DNA of 64,000 bases from Myxococcus fulvus (GCF_900111765.1 NZ_FOIB01000012.1:124001-188000); one strand, 5' to 3'; counted from the first letter of the stretch, positions 8,524 through 17,951 are shown. Numbers and translations are program-made. Notes: a model not told the origin generated them from the letters alone.

Positions 8524-9558
8524 TCAACGTGGGGAGAAGAGGCGGACCTTGCGCAGGCGGACGTGGAGTGTCTGACCCGCGCGCACCTCGAGTGGAGGGG
8601 CCACCGCGCGCAGGAGGGTGCTGCCGACGGGGAAGCGGTACTCGGCGGCGTGGCCCAAAAAGAGGCGCGCGGACAGGGGCAGGGGCGTGCCGTGCTCACC
8701 GAGCGCCACGTCCTCGGGGCGGACCACCAGGGTGGTGGGGCCCGGGGTGGCGGGTGTCTCGGGCGGCAGCGCGAACACCGTGCCGCCGGGCGTGGTGTGG
8801 AAGTGGCCGTCGCGCACCTCGCCCGTGAGCACGTTGGCGCCGCCGACGAAGCCCGCGACGAACGGGGTGGCGGGCTCGCGGTAGAGCGTCTGGGGGGAGT
8901 CCACCTGCTCGAGCACGCCCTGGTTCATCACCGCGATGCGGTCCGACAGCGCGAGCGCCTCGCCCTGGTCATGCGTGACGAACACGAGCGTGGTGCCCAG
9001 CTTCGCGCGCAGGGTGGCGATCTCCGCGCGCAGCTCCTCGCGCAGCGCCGCGTCCAGGTTGGAGAGCGGCTCGTCGAGCAGCAGCACGCGGGGGCTCGCC
9101 ACCAGGGCGCGCGCGAGCGCCACGCGCTGCAGCTGTCCGCCCGACAGCTCGTGGGGCCTGCGCGTGGCCAGGTGCTCCAGGCGGACCTGGCGCAGGGCCT
9201 CGCGCACGCGGGTGGCCAGCTCCGCCTTCGGCACGCGGCGCAGCACCAGCGGATAGGCCACGTTCTCCTCGACGGAGCGGTGGGGCCAGACGGCGTAGCC
9301 CTGGAACACCATGCCCAGCCCGCGCCGCTCGGGGGGCACGCGCACGCCGGGACCGGCCACCGTCTCCTCGCCGATGCGGATGACGCCCGAGTCCGGATGC
9401 TCCAGGCCCGCGAGCATGCGCAGCGTCGTCGTCTTCCCGCAGCCGGAGGGGCCCAGCAGCGAGACCAGCTCGCCTTCGTGGACGTCCAGGCTCAGCCCGC
9501 GCACCACGGGCGTGGCGCCGTAGGACTTGAACACGGACTGCAACACAATCGCTGGCAT
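8524..9558 (-). CDS. ABC transporter ATP-binding protein (iron(III)/phosphonate-type importer)
   Basis: A 344-residue ATPase of the CysA/FbpC/PotA branch. Walker A is GPSGCGKTTT (36-45), the Q-loop is MVFQGYAVWP, the signature LSGGQLQRVALARA, Walker B RVLLLDEPLSNLD, and the H-loop FVTHD. A C-terminal TOBE-like domain (VVRPEDVAL onwards) is typical of this subfamily. It energises import through the permease encoded just upstream; the ATG start at 9558 overlaps the permease stop (ATGA), indicating translational coupling. The ATPase type, the fused permease and the binding lipoprotein together suggest import of ferric iron or a small phosphorylated or anionic solute. Confidence 0.92.
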   Translation of the reverse strand: MPAIVLQSVFKSYGATPVVRGLSLDVHEGELVSLLGPSGCGKTTTLRMLAGLEHPDSGVIRIGEETVAGPGVRVPPERRGLGMVFQGYAVWPHRSVEENVAYPLVLRRVPKAELATRVREALRQVRLEHLATRRPHELSGGQLQRVALARALVASPRVLLLDEPLSNLDAALREELRAEIATLRAKLGTTLVFVTHDQGEALALSDRIAVMNQGVLEQVDSPQTLYREPATPFVAGFVGGANVLTGEVRDGHFHTTPGGTVFALPPETPATPGPTTLVVRPEDVALGEHGTPLPLSARLFLGHAAEYRFPVGSTLLRAVAPPLEVRAGQTLHVRLRKVRLFSPR

Positions 9559-11222
9559 CACCGCGTCTCCGTCGCGCGCCGGGACACCAGCGCGAGCACC
9601 GCTTGTCCCGCCACCACCAGCGCCACGAAGGCGCACGCGAGCACCGCCGCCGCCGCCGGGTCCGCGTAGCTCTGCAGGTCGAACAGCAGCTTGCCCAGCA
9701 CCTCCGAGCCCGCGGGCACCAGCAGCACGGACATCGTTATCTCCGTCGCGCACGCCAGGAAGGTCAGGATGAAGGCCACCGTCAGCGCGGGCCGCAGCAG
9801 CGGCAGCGGCACGTCGAGGAACGCGCGCAGCGGGCCCGCGCCCGACACCCGCGCCGCCTCCGTCAGCGAGGGGTCCAGCTGCGCGAGCGCCTCCGAGGCG
9901 TTGCGGGTGCCCAGCGCCAGGTACTTCGCCGCGTACGCGACGAGCAGCAGCCACGGCGTGTGCGCCAGCGCCAGCACGAAGGCCACGCGGTCCACGAGGA
10001 TGAAGCGCCAGTCGCGCGAGAACGCGACGAGCAGCGCCAGCGCCAGCACCGTGCCCGGCACCGCGTAGGGCCAGACGGCGAGCGCCTCCACGCCCGCGCC
10101 CAGGCGCCGCCACGCCCGCTGGAGCAGCGCCGCGGACAGCCCCAGGCCACACACCAGCGCGCCCGCGCCCGTCGCGAGCAGCAGGCTCAGGCCCGTGGCG
10201 CGCAGCGTGCGCGGCTCGAACAGCACGCCGGACCAGTGCGACAGCGTCAACTCCTCCCACGCCAGCCGGGCCCCGAAGCCCCGCTGCAGCGAGGTGAGGA
10301 GGATGGCGCCCAGGGGCAGCAGCACCAGCAGCCCGCAGGCCCCCGCCACGCCACCGGTGCACAGCCCCCGCGCGCGGCCCAGGGACAGGGGCCGTGGAGA
10401 CAGGCCCTTCCCCGAGCTCAACCGCACGCGCCCCGAGCGCCCCAGCGCCCACGTGGCGAGCAGCGACAGCGGCGTGAGCAGCAGCAACACGAGCGCGAGC
10501 GTGCTGGCGCGCCCCAGGCCCTCGTCCCCCAGCAGCACCAACTCATAGATGCGCGTGGTGAGCACCCGCGTGGGCGGCGTCGCGGACACGCCCAGGAGGT
10601 ACGGCACGCCGAACGACGACGCGGCCATGAGGAACACCATCACCGCGCCGGACAAGAGCGACGGCATCATCAGGGGCACCGTCGTCGTCAGCAGCGCGCG
10701 CGGGGGCGAGGCGCCGCACACGCGCGCGGCCTCCTCCAGCGCCGGGTCCACGCGCCTGAGCGCCGCGGCGCCCGCGAGCAACACGAGCGGAAGGCCGGAC
10801 ACACCCTCGACGAAGGCGATGCCCACCGGGCCGTGGATGTCGAGAGTGCCCGCGCCCAGCATGCGATTGAGATAGCCCGCGCGAGGGCTCGCCAATGACA
10901 ACCACCCCATGCCCCAGATGAAGGCGGGGATGGCGGAGGGCAGGGTGAACAGCACGGTGAAGGCGCCGCGCAGCGGCAGGTCCGTGCGGAACAGCAGGAG
11001 CGACAGCGGCGTGCCCAGACAGAGCGCGAGCAACGCCGCGCCGCCGGAGATGGCCAGCGTGTTGAGCAGCGCGCCCGTCTCCGCGCCCAGGCCGCTCATC
11101 CCCGCCTCGCCCGTCTGCGCACCGAGCCCGCGCGCGAGCAGCGCCACCACCGGCCCCACCGCGAAGACGAGCAGCGGCACCAGCCACGCGCCGAGCCCCA
11201 GCCACCGCGTTGGCACCCTCAT
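9558..11222 (-). CDS. ABC transporter permease, two fused permease domains (FbpB-like)
   Basis: A 554-residue inner-membrane protein with about 12 membrane helices and two binding-protein-dependent transport domains. Each domain has an EAA-type cytoplasmic loop: LEEAARVCGASPPRALL in the first and LTEAARVSGAGPLRAFL in the second. Fused permeases of this kind are usual for ferric-iron (FbpB/SfuB) and some thiamine or aminoethylphosphonate importers. The ATG at 11222 overlaps the stop of the upstream binding-protein gene, and the stop overlaps the ATPase start, so all three genes are translationally coupled. Confidence 0.92.
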   Translation of the reverse strand: MRVPTRWLGLGAWLVPLLVFAVGPVVALLARGLGAQTGEAGMSGLGAETGALLNTLAISGGAALLALCLGTPLSLLLFRTDLPLRGAFTVLFTLPSAIPAFIWGMGWLSLASPRAGYLNRMLGAGTLDIHGPVGIAFVEGVSGLPLVLLAGAAALRRVDPALEEAARVCGASPPRALLTTTVPLMMPSLLSGAVMVFLMAASSFGVPYLLGVSATPPTRVLTTRIYELVLLGDEGLGRASTLALVLLLLTPLSLLATWALGRSGRVRLSSGKGLSPRPLSLGRARGLCTGGVAGACGLLVLLPLGAILLTSLQRGFGARLAWEELTLSHWSGVLFEPRTLRATGLSLLLATGAGALVCGLGLSAALLQRAWRRLGAGVEALAVWPYAVPGTVLALALLVAFSRDWRFILVDRVAFVLALAHTPWLLLVAYAAKYLALGTRNASEALAQLDPSLTEAARVSGAGPLRAFLDVPLPLLRPALTVAFILTFLACATEITMSVLLVPAGSEVLGKLLFDLQSYADPAAAAVLACAFVALVVAGQAVLALVSRRATETR

Positions 11223-12265
11223 CGCGCGAAGGCCCGACTGAAGGCTTCCTTGATGGCGCTGCCCCGCGTGAGCCCCTGCTCCAGGAGGGGCGGCGTCCAC
11301 GGCTGCGTGCGCTGTAGCAGCGCGTCCACGCCCGGCTCCTCGCGAGGGCCCGGCAGCCGCGGGTCCACCGCGTGCATGTCTCCCTTCTCGACGATGATGC
11401 GCTGGCCCTCGGGGGACAGCATCACGTCCACCACGGCGCGGGCGGCCACGGGGTTCGGCGTCCCGGCGAGGATGGCCACCGGGCCGGGGATGGTGACCGC
11501 GCCGTCGGTGGGCCAGACGATGTGCAGCTTGCTGCCGCGCGCGCGAGCCGTCAGCGCGTTCTCGAGCAGCAGCACGCCCGCGTCGGCCTCGCCGCTCTCG
11601 ACCTTCTGGAGCACCGCCGCGTTGCCTCCGGCCACGAGCGCGCCGTGCTCGCGCAGCCCGGTGAAGTACGCCTCGCCGTACCTGGAATGACAGAACACGG
11701 CCCACGTGAAGGCGGTGCCCGACGTGAGCGGGTCGCCGATGGCCACGCGCCCCTTCCAGCTCCCATCCACCAGCGCCGCGAACGAGGTGGGCGGAGGCGA
11801 CGCGCCCTCGCGATGCACCAGCACCATGGTGGACACGCGGATGGAGGCGTAGCGGGCATCCAGGTCCACCAACGCGCGCGGGGCCCGCAGCACGTGCACG
11901 GACGCATACGGCAGCAAGGCCCCCTCGCGCGCGAGCCGCTCGACGAGGAACGGGTCCGACGCGGAGAGCAGGTCCGCGCGCACGGCGCCCGCGGCGCGCT
12001 CGGCCTCCAGCCGGCTGGCCACCTTCTCGCTGCCGGCCTGGTACCAGCGCACCGTGACGCCGGGGAGCTTCTCCTTCAGGAGCGGCTCCATCGCGTCCAG
12101 CACGTGCTGATACATGGACGTGTAGACCCAGACCTCACCCGATGGCGCGCCCTCGTGCTTGTTGGCGGCGCCGGAGGCGGGGGCGGCGGACTCGATGCGG
12201 CACGCGGCGAGCACCGCCAGCGCGACGGCGAGGCCCGATGCCCGGGCGAGGAGGGGAAGGGACAT
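11219..12265 (-). CDS. ABC importer substrate-binding lipoprotein (iron(III)/solute-binding family 1-like)
   Basis: A 348-residue lipoprotein with signal MSLPLLARASGLAVALAVLA ending in lipobox LAAC. The mature part has the class II periplasmic-binding fold: GEVWVYTSM near the start, SGTAFTWAVFCHSRYGEAYF in the middle and IVEKGDMHAVDPR near the end, like ferric-iron and aminoethylphosphonate binding proteins. The ATG at 12265 is preferred over a GTG at 12286 because it gives a compact signal peptide. It is the first gene of the three-gene importer operon and diverges from the MarR gene with 141 bases between the two starts. Confidence 0.9.
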   Translation of the reverse strand: MSLPLLARASGLAVALAVLAACRIESAAPASGAANKHEGAPSGEVWVYTSMYQHVLDAMEPLLKEKLPGVTVRWYQAGSEKVASRLEAERAAGAVRADLLSASDPFLVERLAREGALLPYASVHVLRAPRALVDLDARYASIRVSTMVLVHREGASPPPTSFAALVDGSWKGRVAIGDPLTSGTAFTWAVFCHSRYGEAYFTGLREHGALVAGGNAAVLQKVESGEADAGVLLLENALTARARGSKLHIVWPTDGAVTIPGPVAILAGTPNPVAARAVVDVMLSPEGQRIIVEKGDMHAVDPRLPGPREEPGVDALLQRTQPWTPPLLEQGLTRGSAIKEAFSRAFAR

Positions 12266-12406
12266 GGGGCGGGGATTATGCGGCACGAATGCGCGAAGTC
12301 CTGGGGGGCGATGTCACGAAAGGACCCACGGGTCCGCTTGGACAAGGCCAGGTCCAGGGAGGACCCGCATTGCACAACCCGGGATGTGAATGCGACACAG
12401 TGGCGC

Positions 12407-12901
12407 ATGTCACGCCGGATGGAAGACGTGGACGTGCGCCCCGAGTCGTTGGACCTGGGGTACCTGGCCCTCTTCGTGGGGCAGCGGATGAACGACCAGG
12501 TCCTGGAGGAGCTCCACGGCGCGGGCTTCACCGGGCTGCGCCACTCGCACGGCCATGTCTTCCAGCACCTGCTGGGCGGCGCGCGCTCCATCAGCGAGCT
12601 GGCGAAGCTGTTGGGCGTGACGCAGCAGGCGGCGTCCAAGTCCGTCGCGGAGCTGGAGTCGCTGGGCTACGTGGACAAGACGGAGACCGGGGACGCGCGC
12701 GTGCGCCAGGTGGCCCTGTCCTCCCGCGGGCTCGCGTCGGTGGAGAAGTCCCGGGCGCTGCGCTCCGCGCTCCAGAAGCGCTTCGAGCACCAGCATGGCG
12801 AAGGCCCGCTGAAGGAGGCCCGCACGCTGCTGGCGGGCATGCTCGTGTCGCTGGGCGGCGAGGACGCGGCGCGCCGCCGCCGGGTGCGGCCGACTCGCTG
12901 A
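12407..12901 (+). CDS. MarR family transcriptional regulator
   Basis: A 164-residue winged-helix regulator. The recognition region reads SISELAKLLGVTQQAASKSV, then a wing LESLGYVDKTETGDARVRQV, standard for MarR. ATG 12407 or ATG 12419 could be the start; both leave the domain intact. The gene is divergent from the importer operon, so it is a good candidate for controlling that operon and itself from the shared 141-base region, although no clear palindrome was located there. The ligand is unknown. The C-terminus ends in a short arginine-rich tail (RRRRVRPTR). Confidence 0.88.
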   Translation: MSRRMEDVDVRPESLDLGYLALFVGQRMNDQVLEELHGAGFTGLRHSHGHVFQHLLGGARSISELAKLLGVTQQAASKSVAELESLGYVDKTETGDARVRQVALSSRGLASVEKSRALRSALQKRFEHQHGEGPLKEARTLLAGMLVSLGGEDAARRRRVRPTR

Positions 12902-12985
12902 GTCCCAGGAAGGCGAAGGCCCTCCGCCGTGCCTCGAAGGAGCAGCGGCGAAGGGCCTCACCCACACACCCGACTGTCGCGGCCG

Positions 12986-14248
12986 CTACTTGCAGGACCG
13001 CGGCGGCAGGGAGTCAATCCAGTCGGCGATGAGCTGCGAGCCCACGTCATGGCGCAGGGCGCGGCCAATCTCCGGCATCATCTTCCCCGACTCCTCGGTG
13101 TTCATCCGGTACCAGAGGATGGATGTCGAGTGGTCTCCGGGGACGATGTCGAACTCACCGCCCACGCCGCTGCCCGCGGAGCCCGGGCGCTTGCAGTAGC
13201 CCAGGTGGAGCTCGTCCGTCGTCTTGATGTCCAGGAACAGCTGGCTGGTGATGCCCGGCTGCGCCTTCGGGTTGTGGCAATGCGCGCAATTGATGTCCAG
13301 GTACGTGCGCGCCCGCTCGGCCACCGAGGCCTCCGTGGCGTCGAACGCGTTGGGCGCGCGGGGCACGCCCGTGGCCGGCAGCCCGTCCAGCTTCCCCAGC
13401 GCCGCCAGGTGCTGGAGCTGGTTGATGAGCTGGCCGTCGTAGTCGTGCTCCCGGTTGAGGTAGCGCGCCTTCACGCCGATGGGCAGCAGGACCTGGTTGT
13501 CCTGCGCGTCCACCTCGTGGTGGCACTTCTGGCACTGGTTGCGCTGGGGCACCAGGTAGTCGAACGTCTTCTTCGCGCCCTCGGTGTCGATGAACTCGAA
13601 GTTCTTGAACACCTTGCCGCCCACGGCCTTCTTCGCCTCCGTGAGCGCGTCGTTCCAGACGTAGGGATACGCCTCCCAGCCGCTCGGCTGGCGCACCAGG
13701 ATGCGCGTCTCCAGCGGGCGCACGTCCTTGTCCGGCTGCCGGAAGTCCGCCGGGAACGCGAACGTCTTGGTGATGACGGTCCCCACCGGCAAATCCAACA
13801 CGTCGTTCTGCGAATACAGCGCCTTCTTGCCGTCCGGCACGTACAGCGTGCGGGACTTCAGCGAGTAGTCGGAGAACAGCGGCGTGGTCAGCTCGTACGG
13901 GATGTTGCCCGCCACGGGCTTGAAGTCGCCCGTCGCGGGGCTGCCCGTGAAGAGCTTCAGGTCCGACAGGTTGTCCGGGATGACCACCGTGCCCGGAGGC
14001 CCGGCGTCGGGAGTCCCCGCGTCCGGTGGCCCGGCATCGGGAGGCCCCGCGTCGGGAGGTCCCGCGTCCGGCGGTCCGGCGTCGGGAGGTCCCGCGTCCG
14101 GCGGCCCGGCGTCCCCTTGCGAGGGATTGCCAGCGTCGGGCGTGGGCTCGTTGCCCGGCGGGTCCTCGTCCCCACCCGAGCAGGCGGCCACCGCCGCGGC
14201 GAGCAGCACCGCGGCGAGGCCCAGATGTTTCGTGTACGGCGCGCGCAT
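12986..14248 (-). CDS. Exported SO_2930-type diheme c-type cytochrome (TIGR03806-like)
   Basis: A 420-residue lipoprotein (signal AAVLLAAAVAAC) with a Pro-Asp-Ala-Gly repeat linker of about 50 residues and then a conserved domain. Two heme c attachment motifs are visible: CQKCH in the middle and CAHCH near residue 330. The stretches NIPYELTTPLFSDYSLKSR and PEIGRALRHDVG are characteristic of the family found in two-gene pairs with a parallel beta-helix protein, here encoded 28 bases upstream on the same strand. The start is ATG 14248; an upstream extension to 14308 would bury the signal peptide. An electron-transfer role outside the inner membrane is inferred; the function of the pair is not known. 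Confidence 0.87.
   Translation of the reverse strand: MRAPYTKHLGLAAVLLAAAVAACSGGDEDPPGNEPTPDAGNPSQGDAGPPDAGPPDAGPPDAGPPDAGPPDAGPPDAGTPDAGPPGTVVIPDNLSDLKLFTGSPATGDFKPVAGNIPYELTTPLFSDYSLKSRTLYVPDGKKALYSQNDVLDLPVGTVITKTFAFPADFRQPDKDVRPLETRILVRQPSGWEAYPYVWNDALTEAKKAVGGKVFKNFEFIDTEGAKKTFDYLVPQRNQCQKCHHEVDAQDNQVLLPIGVKARYLNREHDYDGQLINQLQHLAALGKLDGLPATGVPRAPNAFDATEASVAERARTYLDINCAHCHNPKAQPGITSQLFLDIKTTDELHLGYCKRPGSAGSGVGGEFDIVPGDHSTSILWYRMNTEESGKMMPEIGRALRHDVGSQLIADWIDSLPPRSCK
14003..14113 (-). repeat. 15-bp tandem repeat encoding Pro-Asp-Ala-Gly-Pro linker
   Basis: About seven degenerate 15-base units coding PDAGP in the minus reading frame lie between the lipobox and the catalytic domain of the cytochrome gene. 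The unit variants differ mainly at synonymous third positions. Such linkers probably hold the domain away from the membrane. Similar but shorter PDSG/PDAG stretches occur in the beta-helix lipoprotein and in the CAP protein at 20.3 kb. Confidence 0.85.
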
Positions 14249-14276
14249 GGCGACAGGTGTCCTGGGACCGCTCACT

Positions 14277-15788
14277 TCAGGGGAGCGACAGCGCGGGCGA
14301 GAAGCCACCGCAGTTGAACGGCAGTGCGCCCTGGTCGAAGCGGCTCGTCGCCGCCCACGCCGCCGCCACGTTCGGCGGCTGCGCCATCAGGTGCGCCTGC
14401 ACCGACTGCAGGTCCAGGTCCACCACGGCCTGCTTCGTCGTGGCCGGCACCGTGTTGTCGATGAAGCACAGGTTCAGCGCGTTGGGCTTGCGCTGCGGCG
14501 TGCGCTGCACCGGGTCGATGCCGTCCCACAGCACGTGCTCCACCCGGTCCACGCCGTGGGCCGCCTTGCCGTACGCGTAGAGGTTGGAGATGAGGAAGCC
14601 CAGCGGACGACGCTCCAGGTCCGGCGTGCCGTGGTCCACGTTGGCGCCGCTGCCACCCAGGAAGGTGTTGCCGTGGATGTACACGTCGCTGGTGTTGAAG
14701 TTGAAGAAGCCGTTGGCCCACTGGAGCGGGTCCGCCTCGATGGCCAGGCCGCTGAGCACCGCGATGTCCACCGACTCGTTGTCACCCCACGTGTTGCCCG
14801 TCAGCTCCACCCGGCGCGACGCCAGCAGGAACGTGCCCGTGCCCGCCGGCACCTGCGACACCGTGCTGCTGCTGGCCACCCGCGACGCGAAGTTGGGGCG
14901 GTTGTTGCCGGTGATGGTGTTCTTGACGATGAGGATGTCGGTGCCCTTGATGGGGTTGCCCGGCAGGTCGAACACCACCAGGCCCGTGGTGTTGTCGATG
15001 GCCGTGTTGCCCTCCACGTAGGCGAAGCGCGTGTTCTCGATTTCGATGCCCGCCACGTTCTTCTTCGCGATGTTGCGCCGCACCACCGTGTGGTTCGTCT
15101 GGCCCACGTAGATGCCCGCGTCCGCCGCGTTGTACGCCTCGCTGTCCTCGACCAGCACGTACCGCGACGACACCGGGTAGATGCCGTACTTGCCGTTGCT
15201 CTCCTCGTTCTCCTTCGCCCACTCCGTGCGGATGCGCTGGATGAAGACGTTGTCCGACTTCTCCACGCGCAGCGCGTCCTTCTTCGCGTTCCACAGCGCC
15301 AGGTCGCGCACCGTGAACAGGTGGCCCTGCACGTCCAGGCCGTTGGTGTTGGCCACCGCGTCGCTGAAGTCCAGCACCGTGCTGGCGGCGCCACCGGTCG
15401 CCTCGCCCTGCGCGCCCCGACCCGCGCCGACGATGGTGATGCCGTGCTTGCGGATGGTCACCGCGTTGTCGAACTTGAACGTGCCCGCGCCCAGCTGAAT
15501 CGTGGTGCACGGCTGCATGTCATTGACGGCGTTCTGCAGGTCCTGCTCCTGACCCGGATTGAACGTCACCGTCGTGCGCTCCGCCTCGGTACACGTCACC
15601 GTGAGGGGCCACTTGGCAACGGGGTCCACGTCCGGCGTGCCGGAGTCCGGCGTGCCGGCGTCCGGCTCGGGCACTCCCGGGCTCGGGTTGGGGCTCGCGA
15701 ACTGACGGTCCTCGTCGTCGTCCGAGCAGGCGGGAAGGGCCAGCAGACTCAGCGCGGCGACGAGCACGGCACGTGACAGACGGTTCAT
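14277..15788 (-). CDS. Parallel beta-helix repeat lipoprotein (TIGR03805-like)
   Basis: A 503-residue lipoprotein (lipobox LPAC) with a short PDAGTPDSG linker and a right-handed parallel beta-helix. The helix is shown by successive turns such as VTIRKHGITIVGAGRG, YVLVEDSEAYNAADAGIYVG and AYVEGNTAIDNTTGLVVF. The family occurs as a pair with the diheme cytochrome family encoded just downstream, and 28 bases between the two genes indicate an operon. The beta-helix may bind or modify a polysaccharide or serve as a scaffold; no catalytic residues can be assigned. The length and start (ATG 15788) fit the family. Confidence 0.87.
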   Translation of the reverse strand: MNRLSRAVLVAALSLLALPACSDDDEDRQFASPNPSPGVPEPDAGTPDSGTPDVDPVAKWPLTVTCTEAERTTVTFNPGQEQDLQNAVNDMQPCTTIQLGAGTFKFDNAVTIRKHGITIVGAGRGAQGEATGGAASTVLDFSDAVANTNGLDVQGHLFTVRDLALWNAKKDALRVEKSDNVFIQRIRTEWAKENEESNGKYGIYPVSSRYVLVEDSEAYNAADAGIYVGQTNHTVVRRNIAKKNVAGIEIENTRFAYVEGNTAIDNTTGLVVFDLPGNPIKGTDILIVKNTITGNNRPNFASRVASSSTVSQVPAGTGTFLLASRRVELTGNTWGDNESVDIAVLSGLAIEADPLQWANGFFNFNTSDVYIHGNTFLGGSGANVDHGTPDLERRPLGFLISNLYAYGKAAHGVDRVEHVLWDGIDPVQRTPQRKPNALNLCFIDNTVPATTKQAVVDLDLQSVQAHLMAQPPNVAAAWAATSRFDQGALPFNCGGFSPALSLP

Positions 15789-15998
15789 CAGGGTTCCTCC
15801 AGGAGTCGGCCATGCCCCCCTCGTGTCTCGACGGGGAGCGGAGCGGGGCGGGGCCAAGGGATGGCGCGAATCCTCATCCCGGCCGCGCCCGACCTCAAGG
15901 GTGAGGTGAGGATTTCCTTCGCGCCTGGGTTTCGTGACGCGCTGCGATGTGCAAGGAATGGCAGGCTGTATTTTTCTCGGGCCCGGAGCTTCGTTCAC

Positions 15999-16928
15999 GT
16001 GCTGCCCTACTTCCCCTTCGAGCAGGACGCCTACGCCATGGCACTTGGAGTGCGCGCCTTGCGTCCCGGTGAAACACTCATCGAGGTAGACGCAGCGCAT
16101 TATCGCGCTGAGCTGGCGTTGAAAGCCTCGCTGCTCGGCGAGGACCCGCACGCGCGCTTCCAGGCGCAGCCGGGCACGGGGCCCCAGCAATGGGAGGTGT
16201 TGCGGCTGTTGCTGTCGCGCATGGCGGAACAGACGCCGGAGTCCTTCACCCTGCGGGCTGATGACGACGGGCGCTGGCATTGGCACAACACGCTCACGGA
16301 CCAGGCGGCCAGCTTCACGCCGGGCCAGGAGGACAGCCTGCCGTTCGCGCCGCTGGATTGGGTGGGCCGACAGGTGCAGGAGGACCTGCTGGTGTTGGAC
16401 GGCACGCGCGAGGGCTACCCGCTCATCGCCGGACAGCTCTGCTTCCCCTCCGGCTGGAGCCTGGGGGAGAAGCTGGGCAAGTCATTGCTCGCGGTGCACG
16501 CGCCGGTGCCGGGCTTCGCCGAGCAGATGGGCCGCGGCACGCTGAAGCTGTTGGAGGGCCTCAAGCCGGGCCGCCCCGTCACCCGCTGCAACTGGGCCGT
16601 CACCGTCACCGACAGGCTGTGCATGGAGCCGCGCTTCTTCCCGGAGTGGCGCCACCTCTTCGAGGACCTCACGCCCGACAACGCCGGTGAGCGCTGCTTC
16701 CTGCGCCTGGAGCGGCAGACGTTGAGCCGCCTGCCGGAGACGGGCGCCATCCTCTTCACCATCCACACCTACGTGGCCCCGGTGGCCGGCGAGGTGCCCA
16801 CGCCCGAGCGCCGCCAGGGCCTGGCCCGCGTGCTCGCCACCGTCCCGGACGACATGAGCGGCTACAAGCGCCTGGGCCCCCTGCGTGAGCCGCTCCTCGC
16901 GTACCTGACCCGCCTCGACGCTTGTTGA
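15999..16928 (+). CDS. DUF3445 / heme-dependent oxidative N-demethylase family protein
   Basis: The preferred product is 309 residues from GTG 15999, beginning LPYFPFEQDAYAMALGVRAL, where the family's usual N-terminus starts. The frame is open to an ATG at 15861, but those 46 extra codons look non-homologous and contain an AT-richer stretch that may be leader. Conserved features include CFPSGWSLGEKLGKSL and NWAVTVTDRLCMEPRFFPEW. Characterised relatives are heme-dependent oxidative N-demethylases acting on small amines; the substrate here is unknown. It stands alone, divergent from the beta-helix/cytochrome pair. Confidence 0.8.
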   Translation: MLPYFPFEQDAYAMALGVRALRPGETLIEVDAAHYRAELALKASLLGEDPHARFQAQPGTGPQQWEVLRLLLSRMAEQTPESFTLRADDDGRWHWHNTLTDQAASFTPGQEDSLPFAPLDWVGRQVQEDLLVLDGTREGYPLIAGQLCFPSGWSLGEKLGKSLLAVHAPVPGFAEQMGRGTLKLLEGLKPGRPVTRCNWAVTVTDRLCMEPRFFPEWRHLFEDLTPDNAGERCFLRLERQTLSRLPETGAILFTIHTYVAPVAGEVPTPERRQGLARVLATVPDDMSGYKRLGPLREPLLAYLTRLDAC

Positions 16929-16936
16929 CGCTCGCG

Positions 16937-16971
16937 CCCCGAAGTCCCTTCGCCCTCATAGGGCTTCGGGG
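16937..16971 (+). terminator. Hairpin after DUF3445 gene
   Basis: CCCCGAAG and CTTCGGGG form an 8-bp stem with an inner CCCT/AGGG extension, 9 bases after the stop codon. No T-run follows, so intrinsic termination is only possible. Confidence 0.45.
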
Positions 16972-17140
16972 TGGTGGGTGGAGAAATATCCCACCCGGAT
17001 GAAACCAGGGCGGCGGATGGGCGTCACGGTGCGGCGCCAAGAGGAAGAACGGGCGTTTCTGTAGTAAGTCGCCCCTCCGGAACGAGAGATTGGCGGCGCG
17101 CTTTCGCCGCCGCGGCCACAAGCGAAGGAAGGGCAAACAC

Positions 17141-17917
17141 ATGCGGAAGATGTGTCTGGTTGCGATGATGCTGAGCCTGACGGCGTGCCAGCCGCAGGGT
17201 GCGAAGGATGGGAGCGCCACCCCCGCGGCGACGGCGGGCGCGGCGGCCAACCCGCAGACCGAGGACCAGAAGACGCTGTACGCGCTCGGTCTGTCCATCG
17301 GCAAGAGCATCAGCGTGTTCGACATGACTCCGGAGGAGCTGGAGTACGTCAAGGCGGGCCTCAACGCCCAGGTCAAGGGCGACAAGCCCGCGGTGGAGCT
17401 GGAGACGTACGGGCCGAAGCTCCAGGAGCTGGCGCGCGCGCGCACCACCGCCAAGGCGGAGAAGGAGAAGGAGAACTCCAAGAAGTTCCTGGACGAGGCC
17501 GCCAAGGAGTCCGGCGCCACCAAGACGGAGTCCGGCCTGGTGTTCAAGGACATCACCCCCGGCACCGGTGAGTCCCCGAAGGCCACGGACATCGTGAAGG
17601 TGCACTACAAGGGCACGCTGCCCAACGGCACGGAGTTCGACAGCTCCTACAAGCGTGGCGAGCCCACGCAGTTCCCGCTCCAGGGCGTCATCAAGTGCTG
17701 GACGGAGGGCGTGCAGAAGATGAAGGTCGGCGGCAAGGCCAAGCTGGTGTGCCCGTCCGACATCGCCTACGGCGACCGCGGCGCGCCCCCGAACATCCCG
17801 GGCGGCTCGGCCCTGGTGTTCGAGGTGGAGCTGCTCGAGGTGGTCAAGCCGCCCGAGGCCCCCGCTGGCGCTCCGGGCGCTCCGGCGACGCCTCCGTCCG
17901 CCGAGCAGAAGAAGTAG
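17141..17917 (+). CDS. FKBP-type peptidyl-prolyl cis-trans isomerase lipoprotein
   Basis: A 258-residue lipoprotein (MRKMCLVAMMLSLTAC) of the Mip/FkpA type. An N-terminal helical dimerisation-like region (about 40-140, ending in a charged AKAEKEKENSKKF helix) precedes an FKBP domain (about 145-245) with VKVHYKGTLPNGTEFDSS and IPGGSALVFEVELLEV. It probably catalyses prolyl isomerisation during folding of exported proteins. GAAGGAAGG before ATG 17141 fixes the start; an upstream in-frame extension to 17090 lacks a signal peptide. A Pro/Ala-rich tail ends the protein. One of the usual active-site aromatics is replaced by Cys in VIKCWTEGVQKM. Confidence 0.92.
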   Translation: MRKMCLVAMMLSLTACQPQGAKDGSATPAATAGAAANPQTEDQKTLYALGLSIGKSISVFDMTPEELEYVKAGLNAQVKGDKPAVELETYGPKLQELARARTTAKAEKEKENSKKFLDEAAKESGATKTESGLVFKDITPGTGESPKATDIVKVHYKGTLPNGTEFDSSYKRGEPTQFPLQGVIKCWTEGVQKMKVGGKAKLVCPSDIAYGDRGAPPNIPGGSALVFEVELLEVVKPPEAPAGAPGAPATPPSAEQKK

Positions 17918-17951
17918 TCCCCCGCTCCAGTCACTGGAGCATGGGTCCATG

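Noticed and set aside
13990..14113. CRISPR array
   Set aside because: The repeats are 15-base units without unique spacers and translate to a Pro-Asp-Ala-Gly linker.
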